In this document: piece by piece, positions 43,401 through 51,292 of the stretch
How positions within the stretch are numbered: the stretch's first letter is position 1
Layout: every line of letters starts with the position of its first letter
From: Thermoplasmata archaeon UBA184
Lineage (GTDB): Archaea > Thermoplasmatota > Thermoplasmata > Lutacidiplasmatales > UBA184
DNA: 64,000 nucleotides
Direction of reading: 5' to 3'
Assembly (NCBI GenBank): GCA_002495185.1
Contig: DAEB01000040.1
Span: forward strand, 44,412 to 108,411
Program-made: the position numbers and the translations under genes
The notes under the pieces: model-generated
The model's database searches: none
Told to the model about the DNA's origin: nothing
Seen by the model: the letters and a program-made list of their open reading frames with translations, nothing else

Positions 43401-46346
43401 GTGACCGACCCCATCGTCCTCTTCGCCGCCACCACCCTCGGCGCGGTTGGCGCCGTCTCGGCGTACCTGGCGGTCCGGAACCGACTCTCGCTGCGGATCG
43501 CGCTGCGGAACATCGTGCGAGCGCGAGGTCGCTCCGTTCTCGTGATCCTAGGCCTCCTCGTGGCGACCGCGATCGTGTCGGGGAGCCTCGTGGTGGGGGA
43601 CACCGTGCACACCGCGACGGTGCACTACTCCTACATTGGGTGGGGGTACACGGACGAGGCGATCTACGGCACCTCCTCCTCGGGCGGCTATCTCTACTTC
43701 TCCTCGATCGTGGCGAACTCGGTCGTCACCGCCTCCGCGAACGACTCCCGGATCGACGGAGTGAGTCCCGAAATCGTCGGCACGGTCCAGGCGTTCGACA
43801 ACACGACCGGCATCCCTCAGACCAATCTCTACCTGGTCGGCAGCAACGCCTCGCAGAGCGCGGCGCTCGGGCCGTTCACCTCCGTATCGGGCGGGAATCC
43901 GGGGTCCCCGGCCCCGGGAAGCATCTTCCTCGACAAGCTCGCGGCCCAGGACCTGAGCGCCTCGGTCGGCGATTCCGTGCTCCTCTACGGGAAGTTCGCG
44001 GCCCCCGAGAAGGTCGGGGCGATCGTCCAGGACGACATTCGCGGAGGGTTCCTCACCGCCGGGGTGAGCGGGGGCAGCGTGTTCGTCGACCTCGCGACCG
44101 CGCAGGCCCTCCAAGGGACGCCGCAGGAAGTGAACTTCATCGCCGTCACGAACGCGGGCTCCCAGGAGAGCGGAGTCGGCCTCTCTTCCGCGGTGAGCGC
44201 GAGCCTCACCGCCGCTCTCGCGACGATCCCCGGGACCTCGGCGCTCTCCGTCCACCAGGTCCTGAGCGATTCCCTCGCGACGGCCCAGTCGGCGAGCACG
44301 AGCCTCACGACGATCTTCCTCGTGTTCGGCCTCTTCTCGATCATCGCGGGAGCGATGCTGATCATCGGGATCTTCACGATGATCGCCGAGGAGAGGAAGG
44401 GCGAGATGGGGATGCTGCGCGCCGTGGGGATCCAGCGGCGCACCCTCGTACTGGCGTACTATTTCGAGGGTCTCGTCTACTCGGCGGGCAGCGCCCTCGC
44501 CGGCACCTTCGCGGGGGTCGCCGCCGGATACATCCTCCTCTGGTTCTACGTCCACACGGTCCCGACCCCGGGGTTCGACGTCAACGTCCTCGGGGCGTCG
44601 TTCACGTTCAGCTCGAGCTCGCTCATCACGAGCTATCTCGTCGGCTTCCTGCTCACCCTCGCGACCGTGGTCGTCGCGAGCGTCCGGGTGAGCCGTCTCA
44701 ACATCGTTCGGGCGATCCGGGACGTTCCGGAACCGCTGCCGCCCCTTCGGACCTACACGTACCTCGCCTACCTCGGGGGGGTCTCGCTGGCCGTCGGGGC
44801 CCTATTGTTCCTGACCACGTTCCGAGGATCGTCGGACATCTCCTATCCCGTGATCGGAGGTGCTCTCGTCATTCTCGGCGCGGGGTTGGTCGCGTCCCGG
44901 TTCTGGAAGAACCGAACCGTCTTCACGTCGGTCGGCGCCGGCCTCCTCCTCTGGGCCGGGGTCGAGCCGCTCCATGATTGGGTGCTCGGAACCGGTCACT
45001 CCGGAGGGATCTTCTTCGTCTTCGTCGACGGCGTGATGCTCGTCGCCGGCGCCCTGATGATCGTCGCCTTCAACGGGGTCGACCTCGCCCGGAGCGTCGA
45101 GCGGTTGGCCGCCGGCCGGAAGGGGGCAACGCCGGTGACCCGCATCGGCCTCGCCTACCCGAGTCGAAGAGCGGCCCGGACGTCCATCAGTCTCACGATC
45201 TTCGCGCTCGTCCTGTTCACGATCATCCTGCTGGCGGTGTACAGCGCGACGCTCACCGGCAACCTCAACAACTCAGTCACCAGCCAATCGGGAGGGTACA
45301 CCTTCCTCGGGATCTCGTCCCAGCCGATCCCGGACCTCCCGTCGAAGGTCGCCACCAACTCGACCCTCTCGGCCCTGTACTCCGGAGTGGTGCCGGTGAC
45401 GACCGGGCTCGCGTTCGTCTCCGTGCAAGGCTTCTCCGCGAACCCGTACCACGACAACCTGTTCTCCGCTCCGGTGAATACCACGGCGGAGACGAGCTTC
45501 TACGCGACGAACCAGTTCACCTTCCAGTCGACCGACCACGGGATGAGCGCCTCCGCAGTGATGGCGGAGCTCCAGTCGAACCGCTCGGTCGCGGTCGTCG
45601 ACGGAGGGTACGCCGGCGGGAGCGGGTTCGGGCAGGCGGGCCCCCACCCGAGCGTCGCTCCGGGGGACATGATCGAGGTCGAGAACCCTGGGACCCTGGC
45701 CGCGCAGAACGTCACGGTCATCGGCGTCCTCGAGGAGTCGATCGTCGGCGGGGTGTGGCTCAACCCCTCCACGGCCGCCTCGCTCGGCTACCTGACGCTC
45801 AACGGCTACTTCCTGACGGTCCACCCGGGAGTCTCGTCGACCCTGGCCGCCCAGAAGATCAAGTCCGCCTTCTACCAGTACGGGCTCGTCCTGGTCGACT
45901 TCCGGGCGATCCTCGCGCAAACGACCGCCATCATCTCGGGCGACATCGGGCTGCTCGAGGTGTTCATCGCCCTCGGTCTGGCCGTCGGGATCGCCGCCCT
46001 CGGGATCCTCGCGCTGCGCGCGGTCACCGAGCGTCGCCACGAGATCGGGACCCTGCGCGCGACCGGGCTCACCCGACCGATGATCATCAAGGCGTTCCTC
46101 GTGGAGTACTCCTTCATCACCATCGTCGGGGCGCTCGTCGGAGGGTTGCTCGGCCTTCTCGTGGTCTACAACTTCACGATCAGTCCCGGCTCGTCCGCCG
46201 CCTACGCGGCCACGCTGTTCGTCCCGTGGTGGAATCTTCTGGCGGTGATCCTGGTGACGGGCCTTCTCGCGACGCTCGCCGTGATCGGCCCGTCCCTCCG
46301 GGCGGCTCGGCTTCCGCCCGCGGAGGCGATCCGGGGGGTCGAGTGA
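43401..46346 (+). CDS. ABC transporter permease with two FtsX domains
   Basis: The 981-residue protein has an N-terminal helix in RSVLVILGLLVATAIVSGSL and a large extracytoplasmic domain (residues about 60-300). A first FtsX module follows (TTIFLVFGLFSIIAGAMLII, then GEMGMLRAVGIQRR). After further central helices and a second extracellular domain, the last FtsX module (VFIALGLAVGIAALGILALR, then HEIGTLRATGLTR) ends the protein. Mechanotransmission-type exporters move lipids, lipoproteins or peptides, or drive envelope enzymes. The start is GTG 43401, directly after the ATPase gene. The substrate is unknown. Confidence 0.88.
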   Translation: MTDPIVLFAATTLGAVGAVSAYLAVRNRLSLRIALRNIVRARGRSVLVILGLLVATAIVSGSLVVGDTVHTATVHYSYIGWGYTDEAIYGTSSSGGYLYFSSIVANSVVTASANDSRIDGVSPEIVGTVQAFDNTTGIPQTNLYLVGSNASQSAALGPFTSVSGGNPGSPAPGSIFLDKLAAQDLSASVGDSVLLYGKFAAPEKVGAIVQDDIRGGFLTAGVSGGSVFVDLATAQALQGTPQEVNFIAVTNAGSQESGVGLSSAVSASLTAALATIPGTSALSVHQVLSDSLATAQSASTSLTTIFLVFGLFSIIAGAMLIIGIFTMIAEERKGEMGMLRAVGIQRRTLVLAYYFEGLVYSAGSALAGTFAGVAAGYILLWFYVHTVPTPGFDVNVLGASFTFSSSSLITSYLVGFLLTLATVVVASVRVSRLNIVRAIRDVPEPLPPLRTYTYLAYLGGVSLAVGALLFLTTFRGSSDISYPVIGGALVILGAGLVASRFWKNRTVFTSVGAGLLLWAGVEPLHDWVLGTGHSGGIFFVFVDGVMLVAGALMIVAFNGVDLARSVERLAAGRKGATPVTRIGLAYPSRRAARTSISLTIFALVLFTIILLAVYSATLTGNLNNSVTSQSGGYTFLGISSQPIPDLPSKVATNSTLSALYSGVVPVTTGLAFVSVQGFSANPYHDNLFSAPVNTTAETSFYATNQFTFQSTDHGMSASAVMAELQSNRSVAVVDGGYAGGSGFGQAGPHPSVAPGDMIEVENPGTLAAQNVTVIGVLEESIVGGVWLNPSTAASLGYLTLNGYFLTVHPGVSSTLAAQKIKSAFYQYGLVLVDFRAILAQTTAIISGDIGLLEVFIALGLAVGIAALGILALRAVTERRHEIGTLRATGLTRPMIIKAFLVEYSFITIVGALVGGLLGLLVVYNFTISPGSSAAYAATLFVPWWNLLAVILVTGLLATLAVIGPSLRAARLPPAEAIRGVE

Positions 46347-46407
46347 CCCCCTCCCGTCGGCCAAGGTAGATGAGCCTCCGCCAGCTGCGCTCCGCCGGTG
46401 TCCCTTC

Positions 46408-47715
46408 TTGTCGAGCTCCCCGGGGGCGCAGGATCGTCCGTCCGCTCCCCCCGAGGAACGGGAGGAGGCGCTGCCGAGCGCTGCAGCTCCCGGTCGGCCG
46501 AGCTACACCCGCACGCTTCGGAACCGCCCGTTCTTCCTCGTCTGGCTGGCCCAGCTGATCTCCCAGTCGGGCGACTACATCTTTGACGTCGCGCTCCTCT
46601 GGTTCGTTCTCCAGGAGACCCATTCGGCGTTCGCGGTGGCGGTGGTCGTCACCGGAGCGATCCTCCCGAGCGTGCTCCTGGGTCCGTTCCTCGGGGTCTA
46701 CGTCGACCGATGGGACCGGCGAAAGACCCTCGTCGCGACGAACATCGGCCAGGGGGTCGTGGTCGCCGCGCTCTCGGTCGTCGTGGCGCTCGGGCACGCG
46801 AGCCTGCCGGTCGTGTTCGTCGTCGTCCTGCTCCTCGGGGTCGGATTCACGATCGTCCGGGCCGCGACCAGCGCGTACGTCCCCTCGGTCGTCCCGCCGG
46901 ACGACCTTCCCCCGGCGAACGGGCTCCTCTCGCTGAGCGGCTCCCTGAACCAGGTCGTCGGACTCGGGATCGGCGGCGCCTTCGTGGCGCTGCTCGGTGT
47001 GACATTGCCCATCGAGTACGACGCGATCTCGTTCTTCGCGGCCGCGGTCCTTCTCGTTCTCATCCCGCGGATCCGCCCGACCGCCGCCTCCGCCCCGGTC
47101 GCTCCGACGACCTTCCGGGAGGAGTTCGTCGAAGGGTTCGCGTTCATCCGGAAGAACCGGTTCCTGCTCGAGATCATCGCGATCGGGGTCCTGGTCAACT
47201 TCTTCGGGAACGGGCTCTCCGCCCTCTTCGCTCCCTACACGCAGTTCGTCCTGCACGCCGGGGTCGTCGTCTACGGCCTCCTCGGCGCGATCCTCGCGGT
47301 GGGGTCGTTGGTCGGCGCCGGCATCATGGGGAAGGTCAACATGCACACGACGGCGGGAAAGTACCTCTTCGCGGGCGGCATCACCCTTGGCCCCCTCCTC
47401 CTCGCGCTCGGCCTGACCACGAGCATCCCGGTCGCCTTCGTGGTGATGGCCCTCTTCGGGGTGGCTCTCGCGGTCACGAACCTGCCGATCTCGGTCGCCA
47501 TGCAGGCGAAGATCCCCGGCCGTCTCCTCGGCCGGGTGAGCGCCACGTTCGGGGCTCTCGTCACCGCGACGAGTCCCGCGGGTCCGCTCTTCGCCGGCTG
47601 GTTCGCCCAGACCTGGTCCGTCGCGGCGTTCTTCGTCCTCTCGGGGATTGTGATGACCGTTGTGATCGGGGTCGGTGCGCTGACGATGCGTTCGTTGCGA
47701 ACGCTCCAGTACTAG
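46408..47715 (+). CDS. MFS transporter
   Basis: The 435-residue protein has about 12 membrane helices. LGPFLGVYVDRWDRRKTLVA is the MFS loop 2-3 motif near residue 95, and NGLLSLSGSLNQVVGLGIGG a helix-5 type motif. The sequence resembles the MFS_3/enterobactin-exporter-like group. The first available start in this frame is TTG 46408, preceded by an unstructured acidic stretch. It follows the ABC permease by 61 bases, so it may be part of the same unit. The substrate is unknown. Confidence 0.83.
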   Translation: MSSSPGAQDRPSAPPEEREEALPSAAAPGRPSYTRTLRNRPFFLVWLAQLISQSGDYIFDVALLWFVLQETHSAFAVAVVVTGAILPSVLLGPFLGVYVDRWDRRKTLVATNIGQGVVVAALSVVVALGHASLPVVFVVVLLLGVGFTIVRAATSAYVPSVVPPDDLPPANGLLSLSGSLNQVVGLGIGGAFVALLGVTLPIEYDAISFFAAAVLLVLIPRIRPTAASAPVAPTTFREEFVEGFAFIRKNRFLLEIIAIGVLVNFFGNGLSALFAPYTQFVLHAGVVVYGLLGAILAVGSLVGAGIMGKVNMHTTAGKYLFAGGITLGPLLLALGLTTSIPVAFVVMALFGVALAVTNLPISVAMQAKIPGRLLGRVSATFGALVTATSPAGPLFAGWFAQTWSVAAFFVLSGIVMTVVIGVGALTMRSLRTLQY

Positions 47716-47775
47716 CGAGCGCGGCTCCCCCGCGGGCGCAAGCTCCAAGTCCGCTCTCGCCTCCCTCGACGCTCG

Positions 47776-48720
47776 ATGAGGAGCGAGAGTCCCGGGTCCC
47801 GACGCGCCCTCGTCGCGGGCGCGGCGGGGTATCTCGGCGGGTCGGTCGTCCGTGCGCTGACGGCGGCCGGCTGGGAGGTCCGGGGACTCGTCCGGCGCCC
47901 CGAATCGAGCGCTCGGGTCGAGGAGGCGGGAGGGGTCGCGGTCGTCGGGAGCATCCTCGACTCGCACTCGGTTGACGCGGCGCTCCGAGGATGCGAGCTC
48001 GCGGTCCACGTCGCGGCATCGGGTTCCGCGAGTCCGGAAGACCCCCGCCGGGCCGAACACGTCCGGGTCGGTGGCTGCCGGATTCTGCTCCGAGGAGCCC
48101 GGACGCAGGGGGTTCGCCGGGTGGTCGTGGGCTCGGGGTACTGGGTCTATGCCGACCAGCCCGGCACGATCACCGAGGAGTCCGAGGTCGACCCCCGCGG
48201 CGAGTCGTTCGTGAACTGGATGACGGAGCGGGTGGCGCTCGACCCGGGGTTCCGCGGAACCGTCGAGACCCTCGTCGTGCGCCCCGGGATGGTCTACGGG
48301 GACGGCTCATGGTTCCGGCCCCTCGTCGAGTCGATCCGGGACGGGAGCTACCGGTACATCGACGGCGGCTCGAACGCCTGGTCGTTCGTTTCCCTCGAGG
48401 ACGCCGGGACCGCTTTCGCGCACGTTGCCGAGGTCGGTGCCCCGGGCGAGGTGTACAACCTCGTGGACGGTCGCCCCGCCCCCTGGAGGGAGTTCGGGGA
48501 TTTCGTCGCCGGCCGGATCGCGCGACCCTCTCCGCCGTCGATCTCGATGAGCGAAGCGTCGGCGGGCTACGGAGGGGACGTGGCGCACCATCTCCACGCG
48601 CGCCGGGCCTGCTCGTCCGCCAAGATCGCGCGGCTCGGGTGGACCCCCCGGTCCTCCGACTTCCGCGAGGGACTCTCCGAACTCCTCGCGAAGATGGCCG
48701 GGGTTCCGCCCCCCGGGTGA
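47776..48720 (+). CDS. NAD-dependent epimerase/dehydratase-like protein
   Basis: The 314-residue extended short-chain dehydrogenase fold has ALVAGAAGYLGGSVVRAL as nucleotide motif and VVRPGMVYGDGSWFRPLVES further on. At the usual YxxxK position the sequence is FVNWMTERV, so the catalytic Tyr and Lys are missing. It may bind NAD without the classic redox chemistry or use another residue. It ends three bases before the acetyltransferase gene, implying co-transcription. No substrate can be named. Confidence 0.78.
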   Translation: MRSESPGSRRALVAGAAGYLGGSVVRALTAAGWEVRGLVRRPESSARVEEAGGVAVVGSILDSHSVDAALRGCELAVHVAASGSASPEDPRRAEHVRVGGCRILLRGARTQGVRRVVVGSGYWVYADQPGTITEESEVDPRGESFVNWMTERVALDPGFRGTVETLVVRPGMVYGDGSWFRPLVESIRDGSYRYIDGGSNAWSFVSLEDAGTAFAHVAEVGAPGEVYNLVDGRPAPWREFGDFVAGRIARPSPPSISMSEASAGYGGDVAHHLHARRACSSAKIARLGWTPRSSDFREGLSELLAKMAGVPPPG

Positions 48721-48723
48721 CCG

Positions 48724-49578
48724 ATGCCGCCCGCGGAACTCTATCGGGTCGACCCGAACCGTGACGCGGAGCGGCTGCGCTCGTTCCTCGTGGCCTCCGA
48801 CCCGGACGACTACCTCCTCGAGGACCTCGCAGCATGGATCCACGACGGCCGGCATTGGGTGCTCCGGGAGGGCGACGAGTGGCTCGCGTTCGGCCGGCTC
48901 CACGACCTGGGAGATGGGGAAGGCTGGCTCAGCGGCGCCCGAGTGCTCCCTTCTCGGCGAGGACAGGGGCTTGGCGGCCAGCTCCTCCAGGCGATCCTCG
49001 CGGACGCCCGACAGCTCGGGATCCTCGCCCTTCGCGGGGTCATCGAAGACGACAACATTGCTTCGCGACGCGTGTTCGACCGCGCGGGATTCCGTGCGGT
49101 CGCTCCGCTTGCACTCCGTCGAGGGCGCGCGAGCGATACCCCCTCCGAACTCTCTCTCCGGCGGGCGGCCCCGGAGGAAGGGTCGCTCGGAGGACCGGTC
49201 GGATGGCTCCCCGAGCGTACCGGGCGCGTCGACGTGCTTCCGGGCTCGGACGGAGGGAGGTTCGGGCGGTGGCGAACGTCGCTGGTCCCGAGATGGGCCC
49301 GCGAAGGCAAGCTCTACGTGGGCCCCGGGCTCGCCGTCGCGGTCCAGGAGGACTGGTGGCGGGACCCCCGCACCCTATGGGTGAATCCTCTGCGCGGCGA
49401 CCTCGATGACCTCGTAGTGGCCCTCGGCGCTCTGACGAGAGCGCTCGGTCACGAGGAGTGGCAAGCGTTCTTTCCCTCAACGGACGCCCTGCGGCACGAG
49501 TACGAAGCCCGTGGGCTCCTCCCCCACGCCGCGTGGGGCGACCGGGCCCGGCTCTACGAGCGGGTCGAGGTCCCCTAG
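48724..49578 (+). CDS. GNAT-family N-acetyltransferase
   Basis: The 284-residue protein has an N-terminal GNAT domain with ARVLPSRRGQGLGGQLLQAI near residue 75, which supplies the acetyl-CoA pyrophosphate loop (RxGxG). GVIEDDNIASRRVFDRAGFR completes the fold. Residues 150-284 form a second, less clear domain, perhaps another GNAT-like half. It sits three bases downstream of the epimerase-like gene. The acceptor is unknown. Confidence 0.82.
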   Translation: MPPAELYRVDPNRDAERLRSFLVASDPDDYLLEDLAAWIHDGRHWVLREGDEWLAFGRLHDLGDGEGWLSGARVLPSRRGQGLGGQLLQAILADARQLGILALRGVIEDDNIASRRVFDRAGFRAVAPLALRRGRASDTPSELSLRRAAPEEGSLGGPVGWLPERTGRVDVLPGSDGGRFGRWRTSLVPRWAREGKLYVGPGLAVAVQEDWWRDPRTLWVNPLRGDLDDLVVALGALTRALGHEEWQAFFPSTDALRHEYEARGLLPHAAWGDRARLYERVEVP

Positions 49579-49628
49579 GCGCCGGGCGGGGGCGAAACCG
49601 AGCGCCCGGGGACGGACCGCCCCCGAGC

Positions 49629-51173
49629 TCACGCCGAGCGAGCGAGCTCCGCCCGGAACGCCGCGGTCCCGAACGGTCGACCGGTGACCGTTCGAAGATG
49701 CGGGATCCAGTCGATGTACGACCCCGGTGCGAACCAGTTCCGGGTGAGCCAGGGCCCCACCTTTCGGTTGGGCCAGACCGGCTCCCCGAAGAGGTCGCGC
49801 AGCGTCCGGGTGACCTGGGCCCCGAAGAGGATCGCGAGCAGGTAGTTCGAAGCGTAGACCGGGTCGTCGACGAAGAAGCTGTCGGTGAACGACACGGGCT
49901 CGTAGTCGTCGAACCCGAAGACGCGGCGCTCGAACCGGTGGACCTCGGGCATCGGGTCCCGCTCCGGGTTCTGATAGAGACGTTGCTCGACCCGGAGCCA
50001 GGCCGCCTGCCGGGCGGCGGCCATCGGAGAAGAGAATCGGGAGGCCCGCTCGAACTCTTCCGCTCGCTTCGGGCCCACGCCCGGAACGGTCGAGAGCCAC
50101 GCGCTCCGGCTCGCGACGTCCTCGAAGAGGCCGCCGATCCCTTCATGGAACGCCCCGAACCCCGGCACGTTCTCGTGCCAGCGGAGGAGGTGGCGGGGAG
50201 AACGGATCAGAGAGGAGTGTACTGCATGCCCGACCTCATGGAACATGATCATGTACGAGACCCAGCCACCGCGAGGATGCACGACGATCCGGACGTCCTT
50301 CGGAGGGTCCGGCGCGAGCGTCAGTCCGCCGGCGGGGATGTCGTGGAAGACGACGCGGAACCGCATGCGGTCGACCGGGAATCCCCACTGCGCGACCGCG
50401 CTCCGGATCCGGGGCATCATCTCCCGATACGGGAAGAGACGGACGGGAAGGTGCACCTGATGCGCCCATGCGTACTCGAAATCCCAGGGGTGCCAGCTCG
50501 ACTGGCCGGTCCGGTCCTGGAAACCGTCCCGGAACGCTCTCAGCCGACCCCGGAGCGAGGCGGCCGCCTCTTCGGCCAAGTTCTGAAGACGCGCCGGAGA
50601 GAGTCCCTGGAAGCCGAGGCGCATTTCGGCAAACGTTCGGTACCCGAGCCTTCGCGCGCGCTCGTTCCGCAACTGAACGAGCTCGACCAGGGACCTCTCG
50701 AGGGGCCGGTAGAGCGGCTCGAGAGCGTAGAGGGCACGCCGGCGGTCGGGCTCCTGGTCGCTCTCGTGGAGGACCTGGAAGACGAACGAGCGGTCGACTC
50801 TCTTTCCCTCCCAGCGGGGTCGGAACGAGACGATCCGCTTCTGGAGTCGGCTTCGGAGGCGAACCACCGCTTCGTTCTGTTCGACCTGGGTGTCGAGCAG
50901 GATCCGCTCGAGCAGCTCGAGGCGACGGCGAGTCGGGCGCGACCCGTCGCGCCGAAGGGCCCGGCGAACCCAGTCGAGGAGCCGTTCGTCCGACAGGAGG
51001 GCCGCCCGTCGGAGCTGCCAGGCCGCGGAGCCGCGGCCCGAGCGCCCCGTGAAGAGGTCCCAGTCGGCGACCAGGATCGCCCGGTCGAGTCGCTCGAGGC
51101 GATGGTCGAGCTCCCGGACGAACCGCTCCGTGCCCCGTGCGTCCGACGAAGCCGGTAGAACGAGGGCTGGCAT
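49629..51173 (-). CDS. Zinc metallopeptidase, M2/M3-like (HExxH)
   Basis: The protein has about 514 residues from ATG 51173. The zinc site YMIMFHEVGHAVHSS lies near residue 310 (HEVGH), and the third ligand is in PGFGAFHEGIGGLFEDVA about 30 residues on. LRNERARRLGYRTFAEMRL near residue 160 recalls M2/M3 peptidases. The protein is mostly helical and has no signal peptide, so it probably trims peptides inside the cell. A TATA-like GATATACGG about 28 bases before ATG 51173 favours this leaderless start over 51236. Confidence 0.8.
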   Translation of the reverse strand: MPALVLPASSDARGTERFVRELDHRLERLDRAILVADWDLFTGRSGRGSAAWQLRRAALLSDERLLDWVRRALRRDGSRPTRRRLELLERILLDTQVEQNEAVVRLRSRLQKRIVSFRPRWEGKRVDRSFVFQVLHESDQEPDRRRALYALEPLYRPLERSLVELVQLRNERARRLGYRTFAEMRLGFQGLSPARLQNLAEEAAASLRGRLRAFRDGFQDRTGQSSWHPWDFEYAWAHQVHLPVRLFPYREMMPRIRSAVAQWGFPVDRMRFRVVFHDIPAGGLTLAPDPPKDVRIVVHPRGGWVSYMIMFHEVGHAVHSSLIRSPRHLLRWHENVPGFGAFHEGIGGLFEDVASRSAWLSTVPGVGPKRAEEFERASRFSSPMAAARQAAWLRVEQRLYQNPERDPMPEVHRFERRVFGFDDYEPVSFTDSFFVDDPVYASNYLLAILFGAQVTRTLRDLFGEPVWPNRKVGPWLTRNWFAPGSYIDWIPHLRTVTGRPFGTAAFRAELARSA

Positions 51174-51292
51174 CGAATCGGGAAACAGGCTCTCTCGATA
51201 TACGGTCGACGACCGGGGACCGGCCGCTCTGCTCACGTGCGGCGGCGACCGCTAGCGCTAGGTCGGGCCGCGCCCTTCGAGCCGACGGGGTC

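Noticed and set aside
46180..48060. 626-residue open frame on the minus strand
   Set aside because: It runs antisense to the ABC permease, MFS and epimerase genes and consists of charged low-complexity residues. It is a shadow of the real genes.
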